Part shown: piece by piece, positions 14,365-22,104 of the stretch | Layout: the number at the start of each line of letters is the position of its first letter | Position numbering within the stretch: the stretch's first letter is position 1 | Origin: Fimbriimonadales bacterium | Lineage (GTDB): Bacteria; Armatimonadota; Fimbriimonadia; Fimbriimonadales; GBS-DC | DNA: 25,249 nt | Assembly (NCBI GenBank): GCA_025060055.1 | Contig: JANXCK010000239.1 | Coordinates: 1-25,249, forward strand | Direction: 5' to 3' | Program-made: the position numbers and the translations under genes | The notes under the pieces: model-generated | What the model was told of the DNA's origin: nothing | Seen by the model: the letters and a program-made list of their open reading frames with translations, nothing else | Database searches by the model: none

Positions 14365-15621
14365 CTATTTCCCGCACGGCGCGTTCGGGGGCAGTCCGCA
14401 GAACAGGCGGTCATACGCTGTGAGCAGTACTTGCTCGCTGCGCTCCCAGCTCAGACAGTCTAAGAACCGCTGCCGTCCGTATTGGCTCATGAAGCGCCGA
14501 CGCTCCTCGTCGTGCAGCAGTTCCAAAATCGTGTCGCCGAACGATTCGGGGCGATCGTCAGGCGGGGAAATCAGCGACTCCTGCGCCGACCATTTGTTCT
14601 CGATGCTTTGGGTAGCGACAATCGGCAGCCCAACCGCCATAAACTCGATAATTTTGTTCATGGTGGAGCGCGCAGTATAGGTGTTGTCGGGGTCGCTGGC
14701 GACGCCCACATCCGCCGTGCTGAGGTAGCGCAGGAGCAGCTCGCGTTCGCGCACAAAGCCCGTGAAGGTAATGTAGTCTTGCAGGTTCAGCTGTTGCGCG
14801 AGCCGCTTGACTTCCTCAAGGCAGTCGCCCGAGCCAACCGCGATGAAATGCACATCGGTATACCCGCGTGTATACACAATATGGTGCGCTGCCTTGACGA
14901 AGATATCCGTCCCGTCCTGAGGTCCCATAATCCCCAGATAGCACACGAGGTACTTCTTGCCCTTTTTGATGCTGGGGTCAGGCTCGACGGGACAGAACTC
15001 GGAGGCGCGTGGCCCGCTGCGCACAATCACAATCTTTTCGGGGTCTGCCTTGCCCCGCTCGATCGCGTTTTGGCGGTACGACTCGTTCATTTCGATAATC
15101 ATATCCGCCAGTTGGTACGACCAGCGTTCGAACAGCACCTGCAGGTGGTAAAACAGTCCGCGTTTTTTGAAGCGCACTTCGTACAGCTCGGGACACAGGT
15201 CACGATGCTCATACACGAACTTCTTACCGCGCGCCTTGTAGTACAGCCCGATAGACCAGAAGATGTCCAACGGGTTGCCCACATGGAACACATCGAAGCC
15301 TTGTTCGCGTTCCACGCGCTTGCTCAGGCGGAAAGTGTGCCAGAGGCAGTAGAGTGCTTCTTTGATGAAGTTGCCGACGCTGTGGGTAGGTGGTGGCATC
15401 GGGTAGCGGTACAGGTGGATGCCTTCCATCTGGCAGTATTCGGGGTCTTCGGGCGGGCGCGGCGAGATGACCGAGACGTGGTAGCCCGCGCGGCGCAGAG
15501 AGGTCGCCACCTGCCACATGCGGCGATCATGCGGCACTGGCAGGTTCTCCAGCACCAGCAGTATCTTCCTCGGTTGTGCCTCGAGCGTCTGGGTACGCTC
15601 TACTTCCGACTCTTTCAACAT
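14365..15621 (-). CDS. Family 4-type glycosyltransferase (paralogue of 16817-18040)
   Basis: A 418-residue GT-B enzyme. The N-terminal domain begins ILLVLENLPVPHDRRMW and has GYHVSVISPRPPEDPEY. The C-terminal donor domain has YLGIMGPQDGTDIFVKA, TGFVRERELLRY-like sequence, STADVGVASDP and MNKIIEFMAVGLPIV, where FMAVGLPIV is the usual nucleotide-sugar site region. It probably adds a sugar to a lipid-linked saccharide at the inner face of the membrane; donor and acceptor are unknown. The ATG at 15621 has AGGAG 6-7 nt upstream and overlaps the end of the previous gene by 7 nt, implying coupling. Sequence and layout are shared throughout with the gene at 16817-18040, pointing to duplication. Confidence 0.9.
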   Translation of the reverse strand: MLKESEVERTQTLEAQPRKILLVLENLPVPHDRRMWQVATSLRRAGYHVSVISPRPPEDPEYCQMEGIHLYRYPMPPPTHSVGNFIKEALYCLWHTFRLSKRVEREQGFDVFHVGNPLDIFWSIGLYYKARGKKFVYEHRDLCPELYEVRFKKRGLFYHLQVLFERWSYQLADMIIEMNESYRQNAIERGKADPEKIVIVRSGPRASEFCPVEPDPSIKKGKKYLVCYLGIMGPQDGTDIFVKAAHHIVYTRGYTDVHFIAVGSGDCLEEVKRLAQQLNLQDYITFTGFVRERELLLRYLSTADVGVASDPDNTYTARSTMNKIIEFMAVGLPIVATQSIENKWSAQESLISPPDDRPESFGDTILELLHDEERRRFMSQYGRQRFLDCLSWERSEQVLLTAYDRLFCGLPPNAPCGK

Positions 15622-16808
15622 ACCAACTCCTGCGCGATTGGTTGGGGCATGGGCGTCAGTCCCATCAGGTGGCACACCTGCTCGGCGTGCGCTCGGATCG
15701 AGTACCGCTCCGCTGTGCGACGCGCATGTTGGCTCAGGCGCTCGCGATGGTGTAAAGCGCGCTCGATCAGGTCAGCCAGCTGGTCGGGGTCGCGCTCCGT
15801 GAGCAGGTAGCCGTTCTCGTCATCGTGAACGACGGCGGGCATGCCACCGACGTTGGTCACTACAGCAGGCACGCCGCACGCCAACGCTTCCAGCAAGGCA
15901 GTCGGCAAGCCCTCCCACAGCGAGGTCATCACAAACACATCCGCCCGATGGTAGTACGGCAATATCGCCTCGCGTGGCAGCAAGCCCGTCATCACGACAC
16001 TGTCCGAGACTCCGCTTCGCTCGATGGCGTGGCGCACCTCCGCCTCCACTGGGTTGAAATCGTGCGAGCCGCCCACAATCGTGAGCGTTGCGTCAGGATA
16101 GCGTGCGCGGAACCGTGCAAAGCCCGCGATTAGCAAATCCAGCCCTTTGGAGGCGTCGAGCCTGCCCACGAACAGAATCTGGGGCGCACCCGACTCGCGT
16201 TCCGCAGGCGGGGTGTACTCGTCGATCTCTATCCCCAGCGGCGTGAAGTGGATCTTAGAGGCGTGCTGGGGGAACTTGCCCACATAGTAGTCGTGGTCGG
16301 CGGGGCTGATGGTGAACACACCCTGCGCCCGCGCAATCACACGCGCCTCCATGCGCATAAACCACGCGCGAAACGCTCGCCACCGAAACAGCGGATGCGA
16401 AGTCCACCTCTCGAAGAACGCCGATTGCCCGTGCGTATTGAAGAAGAGCGGAGCATTGGCGTTGAGGAACGCCAGTCCATGTTCTGCCCGTTGAATGTAG
16501 ATGGCTGCGCCCATCCGTGCAAACTCCGCTCTTTGACGCTTCAGGGCGTTCAGGAACCTGTAGTTGAGCGGGATTTTGGAGCGTCGCTGCTTCGCATCGT
16601 CCACATACAGCAGGGGCAGGAACGGACGCTCCACCTCCTTGATTTTTACCGTTGTCCACTGGCGTAAGGGCAGGCGGGGGTCGGTCGTGATGCCGACGCA
16701 GTAGAGTTCGACGGGGGCGTAGCGGGCGAAGTTTTTCGTGTACTCCAGCACGCCACCCATCGGATACTCTGCAAAGTCCCCAGCGTACGCCAAGATGAGT
16801 TTGCGCAT
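15615..16808 (-). CDS. Family 4 glycosyltransferase
   Basis: A 397-residue GT-B enzyme. The N-terminal domain starts LILAYAGDFAEYPMGGVLEY. The donor domain has PLGIEIDEY, FVGRLDASKGLDLLIAGFAR, SLWEGLPTALLEALACGVPA and VVTNVGGMP, all classic GT4 signatures (retaining enzymes acting on sugar-nucleotide donors). It is clearly distinct from the two related GT4-type genes on either side. The start has AGGAG 5 nt upstream, overlapping the stop codon of the gene before it; its end overlaps the next gene by 7 nt. The cluster layout suggests sequential steps in one polysaccharide. The exact sugar is unknown. Confidence 0.93.
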   Translation of the reverse strand: MRKLILAYAGDFAEYPMGGVLEYTKNFARYAPVELYCVGITTDPRLPLRQWTTVKIKEVERPFLPLLYVDDAKQRRSKIPLNYRFLNALKRQRAEFARMGAAIYIQRAEHGLAFLNANAPLFFNTHGQSAFFERWTSHPLFRWRAFRAWFMRMEARVIARAQGVFTISPADHDYYVGKFPQHASKIHFTPLGIEIDEYTPPAERESGAPQILFVGRLDASKGLDLLIAGFARFRARYPDATLTIVGGSHDFNPVEAEVRHAIERSGVSDSVVMTGLLPREAILPYYHRADVFVMTSLWEGLPTALLEALACGVPAVVTNVGGMPAVVHDDENGYLLTERDPDQLADLIERALHHRERLSQHARRTAERYSIRAHAEQVCHLMGLTPMPQPIAQELVC

Positions 16809-16816
16809 CGTTGCTC

Positions 16817-18040
16817 CTATTTAGCGGGCTTACCACGCCCGCAGCCTATCAGGGTGTCGTAAAACTCGATGAGTTTCTCGCGGCTGTGTTCCCAGCTCAG
16901 GCACTCTAAGAATCGTTTACGCCCCGACTCGCCCATACGGGCGCGCTGTTCGGGGTTGTTTAGTAGGTCAATAATCGCTTGAGCGAAGGCTTTCTCATCG
17001 TTGTTGGGAACGTAGATTGCTGCGTCCTGCGCCGAAAAACGCGACTCCTTGAGGTCGAACGACACAATCGGCAAGCCGACCGCCATATACTCGATGACCT
17101 TATTCATTGTAGACACATCGTTGAGGGGGTTGAGCGGGTCGGGTGCGAGTGCAATATCGGCGGTGCTAAAGTAGCGCAGCAGCTCCGAATCAGGGATGCG
17201 TCCTGTGAACTCCACGAACTCAGTGAGCTTCAGCGCGTGCGCCAGTTTCACAAGGTCTGGATACATGTCGCCGCCGCCGATCAGCGCGAAATGGCATTCG
17301 TGATAGCCAAAGGTGTGGACGACATGGCTAATCGCTCGCAGTAAGTAGTCCACGCCGTCTTGTGCGCCCATCACGCCCAAGTAGACGCCTAAGTATCGGC
17401 GTCCGCGTTTGAGGCTGGGGTCTGGCTCCACGCGCTGGAATCGGCTGGCTAACGGACCGCTGCGCACCACGGTGATGCGGTCAGGGGGCACGCCGCCGCG
17501 TTCCATCGCCACGCGCCGATACGACTCGTTCGTGACGATAACGGCATCGGCGGTGCGATAGGTCTGCTTCTCCAGCCACAGCAGCCCCTTGTAGAAAAAG
17601 CCCCGCCGATTGAATCGCGACTCGTACAGTTCAGGACACAGGTCGTGCTGGTCAAACACGAACTTGACACCTTTGCGCTTGTAGTAGCGTCCGATAAGCC
17701 AGAAGGTGTCGGGCGGGTTGCAGGTTTGAATCACATCGAAGCCGCGCTCTTTCCACACGCGGCGGGTCAGCCGCCATGTGTGGAGCCAGCAGTAGCTGAA
17801 CTCATACAGGAAGCTCAGGATGCTTTTGGTAGGCGGTGGGAGCGGGTAGCGGTACAGATGCACGCCTTCCAGCACCATGTATTCAGGTTCATCCGGCGGG
17901 CGCGGCGAGATGACCGACACCTCATAGCCCGCTTCCGTGAGCGCAAGCGACTCTTGCCACACGCGCCGATCCATCGGCACAGGCAGATTCTCGACGAGTA
18001 TAAGCACTCTCCCTTTTGGCTTACCAGTACAGTCCGACAT
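16817..18040 (-). CDS. Family 4-type glycosyltransferase (paralogue of 14365-15621)
   Basis: A 407-residue GT-B enzyme. VLILVENLPVPMDRRVWQES, GYEVSVISPRPPDEPEY, FDQHDLCPELYESRF, VVRSGPLASRF, YLGVYLGVMGAQDGVDYLL and MNKVIEYMAVGLPIV run parallel to the paralogue. I chose the ATG at 18040; a longer frame to 18151 would overlap algD by 131 nt. The chosen start overlaps the dehydrogenase by 20 nt and has a G-rich tract (GGGGGCGCT) before it. The pair share the unusual NLPVP.DRR opening, also seen in some exosortase-linked or mycosporin-like polysaccharide clusters from memory. Its substrate is unknown. Confidence 0.9.
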   Translation of the reverse strand: MSDCTGKPKGRVLILVENLPVPMDRRVWQESLALTEAGYEVSVISPRPPDEPEYMVLEGVHLYRYPLPPPTKSILSFLYEFSYCWLHTWRLTRRVWKERGFDVIQTCNPPDTFWLIGRYYKRKGVKFVFDQHDLCPELYESRFNRRGFFYKGLLWLEKQTYRTADAVIVTNESYRRVAMERGGVPPDRITVVRSGPLASRFQRVEPDPSLKRGRRYLGVYLGVMGAQDGVDYLLRAISHVVHTFGYHECHFALIGGGDMYPDLVKLAHALKLTEFVEFTGRIPDSELLRYFSTADIALAPDPLNPLNDVSTMNKVIEYMAVGLPIVSFDLKESRFSAQDAAIYVPNNDEKAFAQAIIDLLNNPEQRARMGESGRKRFLECLSWEHSREKLIEFYDTLIGCGRGKPAK

Positions 18041-19337
18041 AGCGCCCCCGTAGTTCGTCCGGCGTGAGTGCGCGGGCAAGGTCAACAACGACCTGATTCT
18101 CGGAATGCTCGGCGAGAATTGCCTCACGCGCTGCGGTGCTGAGATGCCCAATCACCAGCACTTCGGCGTGCCGTACCACCGCGTGTGCGTCCTCGTGCAA
18201 AATCTCGCGGATATGCGGGATTTCGCGCTCGATGAACGCTTTGTTCGACCCGTGCAGCGCGGCGTAAGACACATTTGGGTCATGGATAAGCAGGCGGTAG
18301 CCCTTGCCGAGCAGTTGCTCAGCGAGTTCCACCAGCGGGCTTTCGCGCAGATCGTCGGTGCCAGGCTTGAATGACAGCCCAAATAGCCCAACCTTGCGCT
18401 TGCGCAGGCGCACAATCGCGCGCACTACCTCTTCGATTTGGTGGCGGTTGCTGGGCAGGATGGCTTCCAGCATCGGCAGTTGGAGGTCATTAGCGCGGGC
18501 GCGATAGGTCAGCGCACGCAAGTCCTTCGGCAGACACGAGCCACCAAAGGCGAAGCCCGGCACCAGATACTTGCACGAGATGTTCAGCTTCGTGTCGGCA
18601 CAGAACACGCGCATGACCTCGTGGCTGTCAATACCTTCCGCTTTGCAGAGCATGCCCAGCTCGTTCGCGAAGGTGATTTTGAGCGCGTGGAAGGCGTTGC
18701 AAGCGTACTTGATCATCTCGGCGGTGCGGATGGACACCAAAAACAGTTGTGCTTTCACATTCTCGTAGAGCGTGGCGACCTGCTCCGCGTCCGATTCGCA
18801 CAGTGCGCCCACAACGGTAAACGGCGGATCGTAGAAATCGGCAATAGCAGTGCCCTCGCGCAGAAACTCAGGGTTCACCGCAAGCCCGAAATGCTCATTC
18901 ACGCGCTTGCCCGATGTCTCCTCCAAGATGGGTAGCACCACCTCTTCCGTCGTGCCAGGCAGCACCGTGCTGCGAATGACCACGATGTGATAGGTAGGCT
19001 TGGTGATAAGTGCCTCTCCAATCTGTTTTGCGACGCGCTCCAGGTGGTCGGTGCGCAGGTCGCCATTCTCCTTGCTGGGCGTACCGACACACAGTAAAGA
19101 TAAGTCCGTTGCATGGATTGCCTCTACTGCGTCATCCGTGACAGTGAGTCGTCCCGCCTCAATCGCCTGCTTGAGGTAAGGTTCGAGGTCTTTTTCCACA
19201 ATCGGGGCTTTGCCCTGACGAAGCAAAGCCAGCTTGTAGGGATCGATATCGACGCCGACGACAGTGTGCCCCTCGCGCGCCAGACACGCCGCAGAGACCG
19301 CTCCGACATAGCCCAGTCCGAAGACACTTACGCGCAT
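18021..19337 (-). CDS. Nucleotide-sugar dehydrogenase, GDP-mannose 6-dehydrogenase (AlgD)-like
   Basis: A 438-residue NAD-dependent enzyme that oxidises a hexose C6 to the uronic acid on a nucleotide sugar. GLGYVG near the N-terminus binds NAD. VGTPSKENGDL, NPEFLREGTAI, TAEMIKYACNAFHALKITFA and GFAFGGSCLPKDLRALTYRA follow; the catalytic cysteine is in GGSC. GLSFKPGTDDLRESPLVELA and the HGSNKAFIEREIPHI stretch match remembered AlgD better than UDP-glucose dehydrogenase, so GDP-mannuronate is the likelier product. I start at ATG 19337, where the sequence aligns to AlgD; a GTG at 19343 is possible. It leads the polysaccharide cluster. UDP-glucose dehydrogenase remains an alternative. Confidence 0.88.
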   Translation of the reverse strand: MRVSVFGLGYVGAVSAACLAREGHTVVGVDIDPYKLALLRQGKAPIVEKDLEPYLKQAIEAGRLTVTDDAVEAIHATDLSLLCVGTPSKENGDLRTDHLERVAKQIGEALITKPTYHIVVIRSTVLPGTTEEVVLPILEETSGKRVNEHFGLAVNPEFLREGTAIADFYDPPFTVVGALCESDAEQVATLYENVKAQLFLVSIRTAEMIKYACNAFHALKITFANELGMLCKAEGIDSHEVMRVFCADTKLNISCKYLVPGFAFGGSCLPKDLRALTYRARANDLQLPMLEAILPSNRHQIEEVVRAIVRLRKRKVGLFGLSFKPGTDDLRESPLVELAEQLLGKGYRLLIHDPNVSYAALHGSNKAFIEREIPHIREILHEDAHAVVRHAEVLVIGHLSTAAREAILAEHSENQVVVDLARALTPDELRGRYVGLYW

Positions 19338-19375
19338 AGCCACCGCCGTAGGCGTTATTCCATATCGCCCGGTAT

Positions 19376-19381
19376 ATTATA
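19376..19381 (-). promoter_or_regulatory. -10 box of the polysaccharide cluster
   Basis: An exact TATAAT on the minus strand, 38 bp before the ATG at 19337, gives a leader of about 32 nt containing GGCGGTGG. The -35 (TGAAAA at 18-bp spacing) is weak. It probably drives the dehydrogenase and three glycosyltransferase genes as one operon. Confidence 0.55.
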
Positions 19382-19419
19382 GCCCAAATTGCCACCTATT
19401 TTTCAGGTTGACCGACCTT

Positions 19420-19576
19420 AGAGACTGCTTAAGAAATGGCGCATGCCCCCAACGGCTAAAGCCGTTGCCGTGCAAACCAAGCCGACCTGCGTCGGCTTTT
19501 AGCCCGCGCAGGCGGGCTTCGTCTGCATAGGAACGGCTTCAGCCGTCTATTTCTTAGACAAGAGACTGTTCAAGAA
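19420..19576. repeat. Multi-hairpin core with alternative ends and 16-bp direct repeats
   Basis: The core is the same as in elements B and D: AACGGCTAAAGCCGTT, CCGACCTGCGTCGG, a CCCGCGCAGGCGGG hairpin and ACGGCTTCAGCCGT. The ends differ: TTAAGAAATG on the left and ATTTCTTAGA on the right, weakly inverted. AGAGACTGCTTAAGAA (19420-19435) and AGAGACTGTTCAAGAA (19561-19576) flank it as direct repeats matching at 14 of 16 positions, possibly a target duplication. Confidence 0.65.
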
Positions 19577-19590
19577 TGCGAGCGGGCTTT

Positions 19591-19790
19591 CGTAGCGTCG
19601 GCGTCTCGCCGACGCCCCTGCGTGGCACGGGCTTCCAGCCCGTGCAGCCGTAGCACGGACAGTCGTGTCCGTGTCTCGTCGGCGCGGACGCCGACGCCAC
19701 GGCTTGGACACGACTGTCCAAGCCACGCTCGGCTTGGGCGAGACGCCCAAGCCGCGAGTCGCTTGCGTCGGCAGGATGCCGTCGTACCCA
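19591..19790. repeat. Array of seven short hairpins upstream of the GH1 gene
   Basis: Units are CGTCGGCG/CGCCGACG (19596-19614), GCACGGGCT/AGCCCGTGC (19625-19645), CACGGACA..TGTCCGTG (19653-19674), CGTCGGCG..CGCCGACG (19677-19696), GGCTTGGACA/TGTCCAAGCC (19701-19724), GGCTTGGGCG/CGCCCAAGCC (19731-19753) and a degenerate GTCGGCA..TGCCGTC (19767-19783). Linkers are very short. The gap 19338-19900 holds only this array, the core repeat before it and the dehydrogenase promoter. Confidence 0.85.
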
Positions 19791-19900
19791 CAGCGACGGC
19801 AACGCGTCGGCACTACGAAAACTTGCCTGTATCCTTTCAAACGGTCTCCGTGCCTTTCACTGCAGGAAACTCGCCCACAGTGCCGAAACCTGAAGGCGCG

Positions 19901-21232
19901 ATGCAGTTTCCGAAGGACTTTCTCTGGGGCGCAGCGACGGCAGCGTATCAGATCGAAGGCTCGCCGCTGGCAGATGGCGCAGGTGCGTCCATCTGGCATC
20001 GGTTCAGCCACACGCCCGGCACAATCCTCAACGGCGACAACGGCGATATCGCATGCGACCACTACCGCCGCTGGCAAGAAGATATCGAGTGGATGAAGCG
20101 GTTAGGGCTGAACGCCTATCGTTTCTCAGTGGCGTGGGGACGCGTGCTGCCCACCGGGCGCGGCACGGTGAATTCGAAAGGGCTGGACTTCTACAAACGG
20201 CTCGTGGACGGCTTGCTCCACGCGGGAATTACCCCGATGATTACGCTCTACCACTGGGACTTGCCTGCCGAGCTGCAGGATTGCGGCGGCTGGGCGAACC
20301 GCGACTGCGCCAAGTGGTTTGCCGACTACGCCTGCCTGATGTTCCGCGAACTGGGCGACCGTGTGCCCCTTTGGGCAACGCTCAATGAGCCGTGGGTCGT
20401 GATGGCGCTGGGCTACATTTGGGGTCAGCATGCGCCTGGCATGCGCGACATCGGCGCTGCTGCAAAAGCGGGACACCACATGCTGCTCGGACACGGTAAA
20501 GCGGTGCAGGCATTCCGCGCCCAGAGCCTGCCCGATGCGCAAATCGGCATCGTGACCAATCTCGGACCGCAACAGCCTGCCAGCGACAGCCCGCAAGACC
20601 AGATGGTCGCTGCCCTGTGGCATAACTTCATCAACCGCTATTTCTTAGACCCCATCTTTCGCGGGGAGTACCCCGATACAGTGATGAACTTTATCGGCGA
20701 GTTCGCGCCCAAAGCCGCACCCGATGACATGCAAGTCATCCAGAGTCGTATCGACTTTTTGGGCGTGAACTACTACACGCGCAACGTGGTTGCCTACGAT
20801 GCTAGCGACCCAATCGGCTCGCGCACTGTGTATCAGGAGGGCAAACTCCACACCGAGATGGGCTGGGAAGTGTATCCTGAAGGCTTGTATGAAATCCTGA
20901 GGTGGGTTCACGACGATTACGGCAACATCCCGCTGTACATCACCGAGAACGGCGCAGCGTTCGCCGATGCGCCCAACCCGCAAGGCGAGGTAGACGACCC
21001 CCTGCGCGTGGAGTACCTCAAGGCGCATCTGGAGCAGGCGTATCGCGCGATTCAGGACGGCATACCGCTCAAAGGCTACTTCTATTGGTCATTGATGGAC
21101 AACTTCGAGTGGGCGTTCGGCTTCAGCAAGCGATTCGGACTGCTGTATGTCGATTATGAGACGCAGCGACGCCTGATGAAGTCCAGTGGACGCTGGTATG
21201 CGGAGTTCATCGCTGCGCAACGACAAGCGTAG
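19901..21232 (+). CDS. Glycoside hydrolase family 1 beta-glucosidase-like enzyme
   Basis: A 443-residue retaining beta-glycosidase. FPKDFLWGAATAAYQIEG opens the TIM barrel; Q17 and H118 (in LYHWD) lie in the sugar-binding pocket. The acid/base is E163 in TLNEPW and the nucleophile E349 in YITENGAAF. SLMDNFEWAFGFSKRFGL near the C-terminus is the aglycone-side block. The length is typical of a cytoplasmic GH1 with no signal peptide. I use the ATG at 19901, with AAGG 5 nt upstream; a GTG at 19880 is possible. The frame is open back to 19622, but that region is hairpin array. It may cleave oligosaccharides imported from outside; no sugar transporter gene is nearby. Confidence 0.95.
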   Translation: MQFPKDFLWGAATAAYQIEGSPLADGAGASIWHRFSHTPGTILNGDNGDIACDHYRRWQEDIEWMKRLGLNAYRFSVAWGRVLPTGRGTVNSKGLDFYKRLVDGLLHAGITPMITLYHWDLPAELQDCGGWANRDCAKWFADYACLMFRELGDRVPLWATLNEPWVVMALGYIWGQHAPGMRDIGAAAKAGHHMLLGHGKAVQAFRAQSLPDAQIGIVTNLGPQQPASDSPQDQMVAALWHNFINRYFLDPIFRGEYPDTVMNFIGEFAPKAAPDDMQVIQSRIDFLGVNYYTRNVVAYDASDPIGSRTVYQEGKLHTEMGWEVYPEGLYEILRWVHDDYGNIPLYITENGAAFADAPNPQGEVDDPLRVEYLKAHLEQAYRAIQDGIPLKGYFYWSLMDNFEWAFGFSKRFGLLYVDYETQRRLMKSSGRWYAEFIAAQRQA

Positions 21233-21258
21233 GTTCGCCAATTTTGAGGCAATCGAGT

Positions 21259-21264
21259 TATAAT
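21259..21264 (+). promoter_or_regulatory. -10 box of the second DUF1559 prepilin gene
   Basis: An exact TATAAT lies 27 bp after the GH1 stop codon and 20 nt before the ATG at 21285. The start site near 21271 leaves a leader of about 14 nt that includes AGGAGG (21273-21278). The -35 box is not recognisable. Confidence 0.55.
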
Positions 21265-21284
21265 TGCACAAGAGGAGGTCTCCG

Positions 21285-22088
21285 ATGAATCGACGAGGCT
21301 TCACGCTGATAGAACTGCTCGTGGTGATTGCGATCATCGCGATTTTGGCGGCGATTCTGTTCCCTGTGTTTGCGCAAGCGCGTGAAAAGGCGCGTCAGAC
21401 GACCTGCCTTTCGAACCTACGCCAGCTGGGTACTGCCTTCGAAATGTACCGCACGGATTGGGAAGGGCGCAACCCTGGACCTGCCGACGGCGGACGCTGC
21501 CCTGGCTCGTGGAATCCCCCCGATTGGCCCAGTTGGATGACAGGGTTCCGAGCCTACTTGGAGGGGCAGTGGGTACCATGTTTTCCGATACTTACTCGAG
21601 TTAGCGATCCCGACTCACCGGTCAGCTCCTTCTGGCTGCTGTACGGGCATGTGACTCGCGGCGCAATTTACCTGTATGTGAAAAATCCCGATGTGTACAT
21701 CTGCCCCTCCGATCGACGCGGACGCGAGAAGCGCCTCAGCTACTCGATGAATGCAGTGGCGGGGTTCATCCCGGAGCAGGTAGTGGAGCGTCCTGCTGAG
21801 TTCGTGTACCTGATTGATGAGGGCGAAACCCTCAACGACGGCTACTTCTGGGCAATTGCAGCGGGATCCGCTGGTCCTCGGATGGTCGACTGCCCCTCGA
21901 TTATGCATGCGAACGGCGCGAACTTTCTATTTTTTGATGGGCATTCGAAGTGGGTGCGGGCGACCCATCCGCGCGAGCGGGCACGCATAGACCAGTGCCT
22001 CGATACAGTGCCCAAACATTACTTCTGCCCCAAGATACCTTTCCCTGAGTCGGCGCAGTATCGGGGCGGGTGCGAGCGCGCTCCGTAG
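21285..22088 (+). CDS. DUF1559 prepilin-like protein (second copy)
   Basis: A 267-residue protein with the class III prepilin leader MNRRGFTLIELLVVIAIIAI; cleavage is expected after G5. LFPVFAQAREKARQT follows, nearly identical to the protein at 6895-7707. The rest differs much more between the two, apart from CPSDRRG and the C-terminal H-x9-DG motif (HANGANFLFFDG). It has a strong Shine-Dalgarno site (AGGAGG, 6 nt spacing) and its own -10 box. These proteins may be pseudopilins or cell-surface minor pilins, and the PilC-like protein could be part of their machinery, though no direct link is visible. The C-terminal third is Cys- and Pro-containing and probably extracellular. Confidence 0.92.
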   Translation: MNRRGFTLIELLVVIAIIAILAAILFPVFAQAREKARQTTCLSNLRQLGTAFEMYRTDWEGRNPGPADGGRCPGSWNPPDWPSWMTGFRAYLEGQWVPCFPILTRVSDPDSPVSSFWLLYGHVTRGAIYLYVKNPDVYICPSDRRGREKRLSYSMNAVAGFIPEQVVERPAEFVYLIDEGETLNDGYFWAIAAGSAGPRMVDCPSIMHANGANFLFFDGHSKWVRATHPRERARIDQCLDTVPKHYFCPKIPFPESAQYRGGCERAP

Positions 22089-22091
22089 GGG

Positions 22092-22097
22092 TATACT
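22092..22097 (+). promoter_or_regulatory. -10 box of the biotin carboxylase gene, predicted leaderless
   Basis: TATACT preceded by GGGG lies 7 nt before the ATG at 22105. No ribosome binding site is present. It begins 4 bp after the prepilin stop codon, inside the 16-bp gap between the two genes. Confidence 0.65.
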
Positions 22098-22104
22098 CGC
22101 CCCG

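Noticed and set aside
14482..15810. Open frame of 442 codons antisense to two glycosyltransferases
   Set aside because: It mirrors the codon pattern of conserved GT4 genes on the other strand, spans two of them, and lacks a ribosome binding site or family motif.
19622..19900. N-terminal extension of the GH1 enzyme
   Set aside because: It is encoded by the hairpin array; GH1 proteins begin at FPKDFLWG-type sequence, which matches the ATG at 19901.
21233..21284. Riboswitch before the second prepilin gene
   Set aside because: The leader after the TATAAT box is only about 14 nt, too short for an aptamer.
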